Assembly: GCA_030524715.1 (NCBI GenBank)
Contig: JAUNGB010000009.1
Coordinates: forward strand, 24,238 to 88,237
Direction: 5' to 3'
Source: Eubacteriales bacterium
GTDB taxonomy: Bacteria > Bacillota > Clostridia > Lachnospirales > Lachnospiraceae
DNA length: 64,000 nt
Each line of letters starts with the position of its first letter. Positions within the stretch are counted from its first letter, which is position 1. Position numbers and translations under genes: made by a program. The notes below the pieces were generated by a model, which was not told the DNA's origin, did no database searches, and saw only the letters and a program-made list of their open reading frames with translations. Below, piece after piece: positions 16,811-25,252 of this stretch.

Positions 16811-17794
16811 ATGAAGATAGCAACCATAGGAACCAGTAAAATTACAAAGAATTTTTTAGATGCGGTAAGCAGAAATCCGGAAGCGGAGGCTTATGCCGCT
16901 TATTCCCGGAATCTGGAAAAGGCGCGGGAATTCGGGCAGCCTTTCGGGATGAAAAAGTTTTACGACAGTCTGGAGGAACTGGGCGCAGACCAGGAGGTGG
17001 AGGGCGTTTATATTGCAAGCCCTAACAGCCTTCATTGCGGACAGGCTCTGGCTATGCTTAAGGCCGGAAAACATGTGCTGTGTGAAAAGACTCTTGGCTC
17101 TAATGCCCGTGAGGAAGAGCTGATGTTTCAGACTGCCTCAGAAAATCAGGCAGTGCTTCTGGAAGCCATGCGGCCGGTTCATGACCCGGCCCTGAAACTG
17201 ATCAGGGATAATCTGGGAAAGCTTGGGAAGATAAGAAAAGTATTTCTGGAATACTGCCAGTATTCCTCACGATATGATGCGTTCCGCGAGGGAAAAACAG
17301 AGAATATTTTTAAGAAAGAAATGTCTGCAGGGGCCTTGATGGATATTGGCGTTTACTGTGTGGAGGCTTTGCTGTATCTTTTCGGGGAACCTTTGGACAT
17401 GACGGCGCGCGCTGTATTTTTGGATAACGGAATCGACGGTGCGGGAAGTATTCTGGCAGAATACGAAGGGATGACGGCTGACGTTTCCTATTCCAAAATC
17501 ACCTCGAGCGATGCTTTGAGCCAGATTCAGGGAGAAAACGGCACGCTGTATATTGAGAAGGTTTCAACGCCTGAACGGGCATTTATCCGGTATCAGAATG
17601 GAAGTACTGAGGAACTGGCCATTCCTGCCTGCTCCAATAATATGTGCTATGAGCTTGCTTATTTTATGGAAGCAGCGGCGGGGAAGGAGAATCCGGAGTA
17701 TTATCAGCGCCTGACCCAAACGGCGATCAGAATGATGGATTGTGCCAGAAAGCAGACAGGGCTCGTGTTCCCTGCTGACAGTAAGATGGTATGA
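16811..17794 (+). CDS. Gfo/Idh/MocA family NAD(P)-dependent oxidoreductase
   Basis: A 327-residue protein with an N-terminal Rossmann fold (KIATIGTSKITKNFLDA) and the family signature GKHVLCEKTLGSNAREEE around residue 90. The usual EKP is EKT here. The C-terminal substrate domain includes GALMDIGVYCVEALLYLFG. These enzymes oxidise or reduce sugars, inositols or related compounds; the substrate is unassigned. AGAGGAG lies before the ATG. The stop codon overlaps the next start (ATGA), so the following gene is cotranslated. Confidence 0.88.
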   Translation: MKIATIGTSKITKNFLDAVSRNPEAEAYAAYSRNLEKAREFGQPFGMKKFYDSLEELGADQEVEGVYIASPNSLHCGQALAMLKAGKHVLCEKTLGSNAREEELMFQTASENQAVLLEAMRPVHDPALKLIRDNLGKLGKIRKVFLEYCQYSSRYDAFREGKTENIFKKEMSAGALMDIGVYCVEALLYLFGEPLDMTARAVFLDNGIDGAGSILAEYEGMTADVSYSKITSSDALSQIQGENGTLYIEKVSTPERAFIRYQNGSTEELAIPACSNNMCYELAYFMEAAAGKENPEYYQRLTQTAIRMMDCARKQTGLVFPADSKMV

Positions 17795-18198
17795 AGCAGG
17801 AAACAGAACAGAAGCAGGAAGAGGGACAGAAGCAGGATCCAGAACAAATATACAGGAAATTTACAGGAACAAAGCAGCAAAAGCTGCGTTTGGAGGCGGC
17901 ATTACAGGGCTTTTTTCTGGCGGAAGAAAACGGTGCAAAAGCCGCGCAGAAGGAAGCGTATAAAGAAGAGTATAAAAGCTATCTGAAAACCCGTATCCGT
18001 CCTGCTATGGAAGCGCTGATCAGGGAGGAAGAGACAGAGAAAATGGAAGCATTGGCTCAGTTTGGATGGTTTGGCGCAAAGGAACTGGAAACCTTTATCC
18101 GATCCGCAAGGGAACAGGGAAAGCTTTCGGCGTTAGTCTGGCTTTTAAAGCTGAAGCAGGAAAAGTACGGGTATCAGGATAAGGATTTTTCTCTATAA
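17791..18198 (+). CDS. Hypothetical charged protein linked to VWA/MoxR genes
   Basis: A 135-residue, strongly charged, mostly helical protein. The N-terminal 30 residues are rich in Gln, Glu and Lys (KQETEQKQEEGQKQDPEQ). It begins within the ATGA overlap with the oxidoreductase gene and precedes the VWA-domain gene by 37 bases. No known domain was recognised. The linkage suggests an accessory role to the VWA/MoxR pair, which is only an inference. Confidence 0.6.
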   Translation: MKQETEQKQEEGQKQDPEQIYRKFTGTKQQKLRLEAALQGFFLAEENGAKAAQKEAYKEEYKSYLKTRIRPAMEALIREEETEKMEALAQFGWFGAKELETFIRSAREQGKLSALVWLLKLKQEKYGYQDKDFSL

Positions 18199-18235
18199 GC
18201 CCCGGTTTTGAGACGGGAAGAAGACGGTTTACAGA

Positions 18236-19552
18236 ATGATAAAAAACAACAGACAGGATATCGAACGGGACAAGGATGAATTATATTTAAAAAAATCGGC
18301 GCTGGGGATTAAAATCCTTGAAAATTGCCGGAATGAATTGTACGGGCTTTTTCCCTACATGGACGGGGCTTTTGCAAGCCTTTCGTACCGTCCAGAGGAA
18401 AAACCGGGAACCATTGCCACCCAGGGGGAAAACCTTTGCTTTTTCCCGGATTTTCTGCTGGAAATGTACGGGAAAAGTCCGGCGAAGGTACGGCGGGGAT
18501 ATCTTCATATTTTACTGCATTGTCTGTATCTCCATCCCTTTCAGGAGGGAAGATATGAGGAACGCTTGTGGAATCTTTCCTGCGATATCGCAGTGGAACT
18601 GCTTTTAGAGAGGGAGAGGATACCTGCGCTTGTACTCCCGGCAAATGATCCCGGAGCTGCCGTGCGTGAAAGATGCTTTGAGGTCATTGGGGGAAGGGCT
18701 GTTTCTGCCGAACAGATTTATAATCTGTTTTTAAAAGAGGGTTTCTTTGATGATATGGAGAAGCTGGAAAGAGCGTTTTTATTTGATGATCATAGTCTGT
18801 GGAAATCGGAAAAGGATCCGTTGAAAAGAAAAGCAAACAGGCATAGATGGGAGCGTATCCTGGCCTATACAGGTCAAAATAAAGAGGCGGAAAAGCAGCG
18901 CGCGGGACTTAAAAAGGGAAATTCGGCGGAGAAGATGGAGGCAGTTCAAAAAGGACGCTATGATTACCGGAAATATTTAAAAAAATTTGCAGTTCCCAGA
19001 GAAGAGACAGAGCTGGATACGGAAAGCTTTGATTATATTTTCTATCATTATGGGATGGAACGATATGGAAATATGCCGTTGATCGAACCATTGGAATATA
19101 AGGAGATCAACCGGCTGGAAGAATTAGTGATCGCCATTGATACCTCCGGCTCCTGTTCGCGGGAAACCGTGCGGCAGTTTCTTGGGGAAACCTATCGTAT
19201 CCTCAGCGAAAAAGAAAATTTTTTCCGGAAAATGAAGGTGTTTTTTATCCAGTGCGACTGCTTTATCCAGGACGTGGCAGTCATACATTCCCGGGAAGAA
19301 TGGGAGGACTACAGCCGGGAGCTGACGATCCAGGGCAGGAGCGGGACGGATTTCCGTCCGGTATTCCAGTATATCAGGGAGCAGCAGGAAAAGAAGGAGA
19401 TACGGCGGCTTAAGGCTTTGATTTATTTTACAGACGGGGATGGGATTTATCCCCGGGAGAAGCCGGATTATGAGACGGCTTTCGTGTTTCTGAAAAAAAC
19501 GGACAGTATGAACATGGTACCTGCGTGGGCGGTGAAGCTGCTCGCCGGATAA
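18236..19552 (+). CDS. DUF2201-like protein: degenerate metallopeptidase plus VWA domain
   Basis: A 438-residue protein. The N-terminal half matches the putative metallopeptidase domain of DUF2201 proteins, with HILLHCLYLH (residues 91-100). The usual HExxH glutamate is replaced by Ile, so catalysis is doubtful. The C-terminal VWA-like domain has the metal-binding motif AIDTSGSCS (Asp302) and YFTDGDG. Such proteins pair with MoxR-type AAA ATPases as chaperone-like modules acting on partner proteins; that ATPase is the next gene. No signal peptide is visible. Confidence 0.8.
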   Translation: MIKNNRQDIERDKDELYLKKSALGIKILENCRNELYGLFPYMDGAFASLSYRPEEKPGTIATQGENLCFFPDFLLEMYGKSPAKVRRGYLHILLHCLYLHPFQEGRYEERLWNLSCDIAVELLLERERIPALVLPANDPGAAVRERCFEVIGGRAVSAEQIYNLFLKEGFFDDMEKLERAFLFDDHSLWKSEKDPLKRKANRHRWERILAYTGQNKEAEKQRAGLKKGNSAEKMEAVQKGRYDYRKYLKKFAVPREETELDTESFDYIFYHYGMERYGNMPLIEPLEYKEINRLEELVIAIDTSGSCSRETVRQFLGETYRILSEKENFFRKMKVFFIQCDCFIQDVAVIHSREEWEDYSRELTIQGRSGTDFRPVFQYIREQQEKKEIRRLKALIYFTDGDGIYPREKPDYETAFVFLKKTDSMNMVPAWAVKLLAG

Positions 19553-19605
19553 ACGGACGGAGGCAGCCACCCCGCGCTGTGGGTTCATAAGCATGCGGTA
19601 GAGTG

Positions 19606-19646
19606 GGGGATGCAGATTGCGGGAATGAATTTTCAAACACACTCTA
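19606..19646 (-). repeat. MITE-like element, truncated copy in reverse orientation
   Basis: This stretch (GATGCAGATTGCGGGAATGA then ATTTTCAAACACACTCTA) is the reverse complement of the left end of the element at 40762. The inner and far ends are missing. It sits in the 154-base gap between the VWA gene and the ATPase gene. Confidence 0.6.
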
Positions 19647-19706
19647 AGGCGAAGTAAAGCGGATATTCTTATTTCGCTTTATTATAAATAAAAGGAGAGA
19701 AGCTAC

Positions 19707-21230
19707 ATGAATATCAGGGAGGCGAAGGAGGAAATCTGCAATACTCTGAGAGCCTATCATCAGAAGGATGAACAGAATCGTTATAAGTATCCTCTTATCC
19801 GCCAGCGGCCCATTTTGTTGATCGGTCCGCCCGGAATCGGGAAGACGGCAATTATGGAGCAGGCGGCAAGGGAGTGCGGCGTAGGACTGGTCGCTTATAC
19901 GATTACGCATCATACAAGGCAGAGCGCCATCGGACTGCCTCACATTGAAACCAGGGTGTACGGCGGTATTCCGATGGAAGTTACGGAATATACCATGAGC
20001 GAGATCATTGCTTCCGTCTATGAGTGTATGGAACGGACAGGCAAGCAGGAAGGAATCCTGTTTATTGATGAGATTAACTGTGTGTCTGAGACGCTTGCGC
20101 CGGTGCTGCTTCAGTTCCTTCAGAATAAGACTTTTGGAAGCCACAGAGTTCCGCCGGGATGGATGATTGTGGCAGCGGGGAATCCGCCGGAGTATAATAA
20201 ATCTGTCCGGGAATTTGACATCGTAACACTGGACAGAGTGAGAAAGATCGAAGTAGAGGCAGACTGCGGCGTGTGGATGGAATATGCCTGGAGACAGCAG
20301 GTGCATGGCGCGGTCCTGTCGTATTTAAGTATAAAAAAAGAAAATTTTTATCTGGTGGAGAATACAGTTGACGGGAAATTTTTTGTAACTGCCAGAGGAT
20401 GGGAGGATTTATCCGAGATTCTGAAAAGCTATGAAGAGTTTGGGATTCCCATAACAAAGGCTTTGGTCGTCCAGTATCTTCAGAAGGAGGAAATAGCAGG
20501 GGATTTTGCGGCTTACTATCAGCTATACCGTAAATATGGAACAGATTACGGTATTGGAGAAATTCTGGACGGAACGCTGGAAAAAGAAGCTTATCAGGAG
20601 AAGATTTCCATGGCAAAAAAGGGAACCTTTGAGGAACGGTTTACGGTGGTAAATCTGGTGCTTGCCGCCCTTGACGGAAGCTTTTTACAATATGAATGGG
20701 AAGATGAAACTGTGTCGCTGCTGCATGAAGCTCTGGTGCATTTAAAGAAGTTTTTGGGAGAAAAAGGAGAAACGGAAGCCATTGACGAGTTTATCAGGAG
20801 CAGAGAAAGCAGTCTGAATATCAACAAAACGGCGGAACTGATTTCGGAGGAACGTCTGCGTAAAGAGGAATGGGTTTTGGAACAGCTCAGAGAGTACTGG
20901 CTTGTATTGAAAAAAGAGCATATTCATGGAACAGAGGAAGGATTTTCCAGGATTCGCCAACTGTTTGAAAACACAGTCGAGGCACGTAAAAGGACTGCCA
21001 AAAGAATTACAGAGCGGTTGGAAAGGGCATTTTCTTTTGTGGAGGACTGCTTTGAGGATGAGCAGGAGATGGTGCTTCTGGTGTCCGGGCTGACCCGGAA
21101 TAAAAGGGCGGCGGCTTTTTTGAGTGTCCATGAAAGCGAGGCTTATTTACGGCAAAGTGAGAAGCTTTTATATAGAAAGAGAGAGAAGGAACTGCAGAAG
21201 GAGTGCCGGGAACTGATGAAGCAGTCCTGA
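19707..21230 (+). CDS. MoxR-type AAA+ ATPase
   Basis: A 507-residue ATPase with Walker A GPPGIGKT (residues 40-47) and Walker B ILFIDEIN (117-124). The C-terminal third is long, helical and charged. Paired with the upstream VWA protein it matches the common MoxR-VWA layout, in which the ATPase remodels or activates a target protein recognised by the VWA partner. A MITE fragment separates the two genes, but AAAGGAGAG precedes this ATG. The client protein is unknown. Confidence 0.85.
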   Translation: MNIREAKEEICNTLRAYHQKDEQNRYKYPLIRQRPILLIGPPGIGKTAIMEQAARECGVGLVAYTITHHTRQSAIGLPHIETRVYGGIPMEVTEYTMSEIIASVYECMERTGKQEGILFIDEINCVSETLAPVLLQFLQNKTFGSHRVPPGWMIVAAGNPPEYNKSVREFDIVTLDRVRKIEVEADCGVWMEYAWRQQVHGAVLSYLSIKKENFYLVENTVDGKFFVTARGWEDLSEILKSYEEFGIPITKALVVQYLQKEEIAGDFAAYYQLYRKYGTDYGIGEILDGTLEKEAYQEKISMAKKGTFEERFTVVNLVLAALDGSFLQYEWEDETVSLLHEALVHLKKFLGEKGETEAIDEFIRSRESSLNINKTAELISEERLRKEEWVLEQLREYWLVLKKEHIHGTEEGFSRIRQLFENTVEARKRTAKRITERLERAFSFVEDCFEDEQEMVLLVSGLTRNKRAAAFLSVHESEAYLRQSEKLLYRKREKELQKECRELMKQS

Positions 21231-21301
21231 GATATCAGATGTGCAGGGATTCGGTTGGGAATTATGTCAGAATAGCTGATCCGAATTCAGCACCAGGACT
21301 C

Positions 21302-21317
21302 GCGAGCGAGTCTTGAA
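21302..21317 (+). repeat. Dispersed GCGRGCGAGTCTTGAA motif, copy 3, with flanking dyad
   Basis: Exact GCGAGCGAGTCTTGAA, here inside the dyad GACTCGCGAGCGAGTC. It is followed by GTTACTGT and, 17 bases on, ACAGTAAC, a second inverted repeat (21320-21352). The 221-base gap between the ATPase and phosphatase genes (21231-21451) otherwise holds only AT-rich sequence and no clear promoter. Confidence 0.6.
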
Positions 21318-21451
21318 TAAGTTACTGTCCACACCTATGGCGTAAACAGTAACCTTGAATATACTATAAAATATTGTAAAAACATATGAGAGTATTAAGA
21401 TATATGATATAGATATACAATATATGATATAAGATAAAGGAGACAATACAG

Positions 21452-22225
21452 ATGAGAATTTTATTTATCAGGCATGGCGACCCGGATTATGAGAATGACA
21501 CACTGACAGAAAAGGGGCGCCGGGAAGCGGCGCTTTTGGCGGAAACCGCGGAATATTTAGGGCTTGGAGACTGTTATGTGTCTCCCCTTGGAAGGGCTCG
21601 GGATACGGCGTCTTACTCATTGAAAAAAACCGGAAAGACGGCGGAGACGAAGGAATGGCTGCAGGAATTTCCGGCTTTTGTGGATATTAACGGCTCTGAA
21701 GAGCTTATCAAAGCTTACCCGGATACGAAGAAGGATGGGGATAAGTATAAAAAAAGAATCGTATGGGATATCTTGCCCTTTTACTGGACAGAGCATCCGG
21801 AGTATATGGCAAAGGACGGCTGGAGAAGCTCCGAGATCGCGCGCCGCGGGGATATAATCCCTCTGTATGATTCTGTTACGGGAGAGTTAGATAAACTTCT
21901 GGCAAAATATGGATATGTTCGTGAGAATGGGCATTATCGCGTAGAAAAGGAATTTAAGGGAACCATTACCTGCTTCTGCCATTTTGGAGTGATCTGTGTC
22001 ATGCTGTCACATTTATGGAATGTTTCCCCGTTCATCCTATGGCATAGTCTGTCTCTGGCGCCAACCTCGGTCACAGAGGTGTTTACGGAGGAACGGGAGA
22101 AAGGGATCGCTTATTTCCGCGGCAGACGTACGGGGGATCTTTCGCATTTGTATGCAGGGCGGGAGGAACCGTCGTTTGCATGCAGGTTCTGTGAGGTTTA
22201 CAGTAATTCTGATGAGAGACACTGA
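21452..22225 (+). CDS. Histidine phosphatase (phosphoglycerate mutase-like) family protein
   Basis: A 257-residue protein whose N-terminus MRILFIRHGDPDYE contains the RHG catalytic motif (phosphohistidine His8); LTEKGRREAALLAE and SPLGRARDTA follow. A second catalytic histidine is likely in FCHFGVICVMLSH. The family removes phosphate from small molecules or proteins; the substrate is unknown. The ribosome binding site is AAAGGAGAC. The gene ends at a strong terminator. Confidence 0.88.
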   Translation: MRILFIRHGDPDYENDTLTEKGRREAALLAETAEYLGLGDCYVSPLGRARDTASYSLKKTGKTAETKEWLQEFPAFVDINGSEELIKAYPDTKKDGDKYKKRIVWDILPFYWTEHPEYMAKDGWRSSEIARRGDIIPLYDSVTGELDKLLAKYGYVRENGHYRVEKEFKGTITCFCHFGVICVMLSHLWNVSPFILWHSLSLAPTSVTEVFTEEREKGIAYFRGRRTGDLSHLYAGREEPSFACRFCEVYSNSDERH

Positions 22226-22226
22226 A

Positions 22227-22240
22227 GAGTGAGTCTTGAA
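22227..22240 (+). repeat. Dispersed GCGRGCGAGTCTTGAA motif, variant copy 4
   Basis: GAGTGAGTCTTGAA, a slightly diverged copy that begins one base after the stop codon of the histidine phosphatase gene. Confidence 0.45.
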
Positions 22241-22251
22241 GGTATTGAAAG

Positions 22252-22307
22252 GGACGCCGCAGCCAGTGCAATGCTTGGGAGTGAACAGTAATGCGGCGTC
22301 CTCTTTT
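22252..22307 (+). terminator. Intrinsic terminator with repeat-derived loop
   Basis: GGACGCCGC (22252-22260) pairs with GCGGCGTCC (22293-22301), followed by TCTTTT. The 32-base loop contains a repeat (GGGAGTGAACAGT) that is also found at 49720. Confidence 0.8.
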
Positions 22308-22389
22308 ACAATAATGATAAAAATAAGAACAATGTAACAGGAAAGAGCAGGCATCCGCAGAAAGTCTCCGGGATACCTGCATGTGTTAC

Positions 22390-23922
22390 TTATTTGTTTA
22401 TATACGGGGCGGCGATTTCCTGAATGCGGGTGGGCTGTGCCTGATACCATTCACTGTAGGATAAGCCGGCCTTTTCTATTTCAGTTCCCAGATCGTGAAG
22501 GAACTGAGGAATATCCTGTTCCGTGATGGTGCCAAGCTGTTCACCAAAGCGTTCCTGTCCTTCCGTATCATTTCCGTTGACAAAGAGAACGAAGGCAGAT
22601 TCTGTTTTGCCGTTCACTTTCTTTGCACCGCCCCGGAAGCCGATTTCGCCGATCTGGTGGGTTCCGCAGGAGGAAGGACAGCCGGAAATATGGATTTTAG
22701 GAAGCGTGCCGTTTTTAAAGTTCCAGGTGCGGGATGCTTCTGTCAGAGTGCGGAGGAGTTTCTGGGAATCCCGGACTCCAATCTGGCAGATGGAGGCTCC
22801 GATGCAGGCCACGGAAGCTTCAAATTCACTGGAAGCGCCGTCGTTTGTAAGGGCAAGCAGGGTTTCTGCTTCGCTGCCGGTACAGTTGACAATGTAAAGA
22901 GTTTCATCGGGCGCCAGGCGAAGCTCGGTCAGGGGCATTTTACACATAGTATCATAAAGCTCAATAAGCTTTTCCGGTGCGGGGCAGCCGCCGATGGGAT
23001 GGTATTTTACTGCATACAGGCCGGGCTGCTTCTGAGGGATGGCCCTGCTGTCAGTCGGCTTGATATCATCAGGAGTCTTACTGATTTCGTCAGGGGTAAT
23101 GCTGATGGTAAGATCCTCTTCATTAAGAGCCTCTGCAAGTTTATCCTGAAATGCTTTGGCAAAGTCGGCCCCGAGAGTATCCTGCATATAGCGGGTGCGG
23201 GCTTTGGCACGGTTCTGGTAGTTGCCGTAGGTAGTAAAAAGCTTTACCATGGCTTTGATATAGTAGAGGATCTGGGAGCCGTCGATGGCTTCGGCAACTA
23301 AAATTCCCATTTTAGGGTTCGCGCCCAGGCCGCCTGCGCTGTAAACGTCAAAGGCGCCGTCCTTTCTGGCGACAAAGCCCAGATCACGGAAGGTGGCATG
23401 GGTTACGTTGGCGGGCGAGTTGGAAAAGCCAACCTTCAGCTTGCGGGGAAGCTTTACTGTGTGGATGAGTGTCATTAAATAATCAGAAGCAGCCCTTGCG
23501 TAAGGAGAAACGTCAAAATATTCGCCCTGCTCCACGCCGGACAGAGGGGAAACCATAACATTTCTCGGAAAATCTCCGCCCCCGCCTCTTGTTATGATTC
23601 CGTAATCCAGGGCTGCCGAAGCCAGATCACAGACAGCGTCCGCATTCAGATTGTGGAGCTGAATCGTCTGGCAGGTGGTGAAATGTACCTTGTCGATGTT
23701 GTATTTTTTGATACTGTTTACCACAAAGGCCAGCTTGTCCTGGCTGATTCTGCCTCCCGGAAAGCGAAGGCGCAGCATACTTGCGGTTCCCCCTCTCTGG
23801 GCATAGCTTCCGAAGCCGCCTGAGAAGCCCTTATAATCCTTGGTGCTGACTTCGCCAGTATAAAATTGTCTGGTTACGGTCTCAAATTCTTTATACTCCT
23901 GTTTCCATTCTTCAATCTGCAT
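22390..23922 (-). CDS. Siroheme/4Fe-4S nitrite or sulfite reductase family protein
   Basis: A 510-residue protein starting at 23922 after AAAAAGGAGAATATT; the frame is open further upstream without a ribosome binding site. It shows the two-fold ferredoxin-like and siroheme domains, with cluster ligands in CIGASIC (CX5C) and GCPSSC (CX3C). The family reduces sulfite to sulfide or nitrite to ammonia with six electrons. It is a single gene with no partner flavoprotein or sulfate-activation genes nearby, so the electron donor (ferredoxin?) and true substrate are open. Confidence 0.85.
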   Translation of the reverse strand: MQIEEWKQEYKEFETVTRQFYTGEVSTKDYKGFSGGFGSYAQRGGTASMLRLRFPGGRISQDKLAFVVNSIKKYNIDKVHFTTCQTIQLHNLNADAVCDLASAALDYGIITRGGGGDFPRNVMVSPLSGVEQGEYFDVSPYARAASDYLMTLIHTVKLPRKLKVGFSNSPANVTHATFRDLGFVARKDGAFDVYSAGGLGANPKMGILVAEAIDGSQILYYIKAMVKLFTTYGNYQNRAKARTRYMQDTLGADFAKAFQDKLAEALNEEDLTISITPDEISKTPDDIKPTDSRAIPQKQPGLYAVKYHPIGGCPAPEKLIELYDTMCKMPLTELRLAPDETLYIVNCTGSEAETLLALTNDGASSEFEASVACIGASICQIGVRDSQKLLRTLTEASRTWNFKNGTLPKIHISGCPSSCGTHQIGEIGFRGGAKKVNGKTESAFVLFVNGNDTEGQERFGEQLGTITEQDIPQFLHDLGTEIEKAGLSYSEWYQAQPTRIQEIAAPYINK

Positions 23923-23992
23923 AATATTCTCCTTTTTGACAGCAGTTTTGCTCTTCATTGGCAGAGAAGCGCTGTTTTTTTCTTTAAGTATT

Positions 23993-24021
23993 ATTATAGT
24001 ATAGACAGCGGGCTGTGTAAA
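23993..24021 (-). promoter_or_regulatory. Sigma-A type promoter of the sulfite/nitrite reductase-like gene
   Basis: On the minus strand, TTTACA (24021-24016) and TATAAT (23998-23993) are separated by exactly 17 bases. A small dyad ACAGCGGGCTGT (24005-24016) falls in the spacer and could be an operator. Confidence 0.7.
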
Positions 24022-24242
24022 ATACTTTTTTGAACGCAGATAAGCATTTTCCCATTTCAAGTATAAAAGAGGTTTTATGATCTGTTTGGGTAAAAACGAT
24101 CTTGCAAATAACTGTTTTGCCGGTAATGTGCCTGTGAAGTTTTGTCAAATGATTATTCAGGATGGACCGGTTTTGATGTAAGCAAAAGAATATTTGGGGT
24201 TGGTAAACTGTCACAGAAATGCGGTAGGGCATAAAAAAGATA

Positions 24243-24272
24243 TTGACATATAGTACTAAATATGGTACTATA
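24243..24272 (+). promoter_or_regulatory. hicAB promoter with palindromic operator
   Basis: TTGACA at 24243-24248 is followed 17 bases later by TACTAT. A perfect inverted repeat, TATAGTAC (24249-24256) and GTACTATA (24265-24272) with an 8-base centre, covers the spacer and -10. This suits repression by the ribbon-helix-helix HicB encoded downstream. Confidence 0.7.
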
Positions 24273-24292
24273 AATTAAAGGAGAGTGAGAAA

Positions 24293-24520
24293 GTGCCAAG
24301 CGTAGAAAAAATCATTGAAAAGATGAAGCGACAGCCTAATGGCATCAGACCGGAGGAAGCTGAAAAAGTGTTGAAGGCATACGGATATGAGCCAGTAAGG
24401 CAACGAGGAAGCCATAAACAGTATCTTAATGGTAAGACTGGTGATCTGACAACGATCAAGCAGGAAACTCCATTAAAAAAGGCTTATGTGGTAGACATTT
24501 TAAATCGAATAGGGGAGTAA
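24293..24520 (+). CDS. hicA: HicA family mRNA interferase toxin
   Basis: A 75-residue toxin with a GTG start after AAAGGAGAG. The double-stranded-RNA-binding-like fold shows GIRPEEAEKVLKAYGYE and the catalytic histidine in RQRGSHKQY. HicA cleaves mRNA until HicB binds it. The gene lies immediately upstream of hicB (48-base gap) under a palindromic operator, a complete and apparently intact pair. Confidence 0.9.
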   Translation: MPSVEKIIEKMKRQPNGIRPEEAEKVLKAYGYEPVRQRGSHKQYLNGKTGDLTTIKQETPLKKAYVVDILNRIGE

Positions 24521-24568
24521 AGCCCCTTGTTCGGTATTATAATATAAAAGTAATAGAAAGGGGCATGA

Positions 24569-24916
24569 ATGATGGAAGTAAAAGATTATATGACATTACC
24601 GTATACAAGGCTGGTTCAGGAAATAAATGATGAGAGTGGGCATTATTATTATGGCAGAATTTTGGAACTGGATGGATGCCAGAGTACGGGCGACACCTTG
24701 GATGAGCTGTATGAATCACTGAACGAAGCGATGGAAGGATATCTGGAAGTAAAGCTGGAAAATAATTTGCCCATCCCCGTTCCGGAAAAGCCAAGTTCTT
24801 ACAGCGGAAAATTTAACGTAAGGCTTCCGAAGTCTTTGCATCAGCGGCTTGCAATCGAGGCGGAAAAGGAAGGCGTCAGCCTGAATCAACTGGTCTTGTA
24901 TAAGCTGGCGTTGTAA
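24569..24916 (+). CDS. hicB: HicB family antitoxin with ribbon-helix-helix domain
   Basis: A 115-residue antitoxin. The N-terminal partial RNase H-like fold (YYYGRILELDGCQSTGDTLDEL) binds HicA. The C-terminal SGKFNVRLPKSLHQRLAIEA segment is a CopG/Arc-type DNA-binding domain that should recognise the palindrome upstream of hicA. ATG at 24569 follows GAAAGGGG; a second ATG directly follows. Confidence 0.9.
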   Translation: MMEVKDYMTLPYTRLVQEINDESGHYYYGRILELDGCQSTGDTLDELYESLNEAMEGYLEVKLENNLPIPVPEKPSSYSGKFNVRLPKSLHQRLAIEAEKEGVSLNQLVLYKLAL

Positions 24917-24934
24917 AAAAATAATCTGGAAAAT

Positions 24935-24965
24935 AGCTATCAGTCAAAGGGCTGGTAGCTTTTTT
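24935..24965 (+). terminator. Intrinsic terminator of hicAB
   Basis: AGCTATCAG (24935-24943) pairs with CTGGTAGCT (24952-24960), ending in six T residues (24960-24965). Confidence 0.8.
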
Positions 24966-25064
24966 ATGGAAATGTCCTGGATGTTTCCGTGGTGGCGGAA
25001 GCATCCCTGCACCATGAGACGCGCAGGATAGATGGGGCTTGGGTGTTTTTCCCTCTTGCCGGAC

Positions 25065-25223
25065 GCAGATCATGTAGCTTATGGACCCGACAAGGTGGTG
25101 AAACTCTGTAGGGTCAAAGAGTATATTCAGTTCTGTTAGTTTTCCTTTCCGGCCAATGATGATATGATATTTTACATCGAGCAGACGCTCAAAGGCTTTT
25201 GCGCAGGTCTTTAGATAATCCAT
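25065..25223 (-). pseudogene. Fragment of a PBECR4-like nuclease-domain gene
   Basis: In this minus-strand stretch the translation MDYLKTCAKAFERLL, then YHIIIGRKGKLTELNILF, then FHHLVG resembles the core of PBECR4 (phage Barnase-EndoU-ColicinE5/RelE-like) domains. After about 53 residues the frame turns into sequence without family character, and there is no ribosome binding site at the ATG. It is best read as a decayed remnant, perhaps of a phage-related gene. The domain identification is from memory of the pattern. Confidence 0.45.
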
Positions 25224-25252
25224 TGCGTACTTCTGTTTTTGATATGTATGGT

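Noticed and set aside
22495-23301. Long plus-strand open frame opposite the siroheme reductase gene
   Set aside because: It is a mirror frame of a gene with clear family motifs; no ribosome binding site or family similarity.
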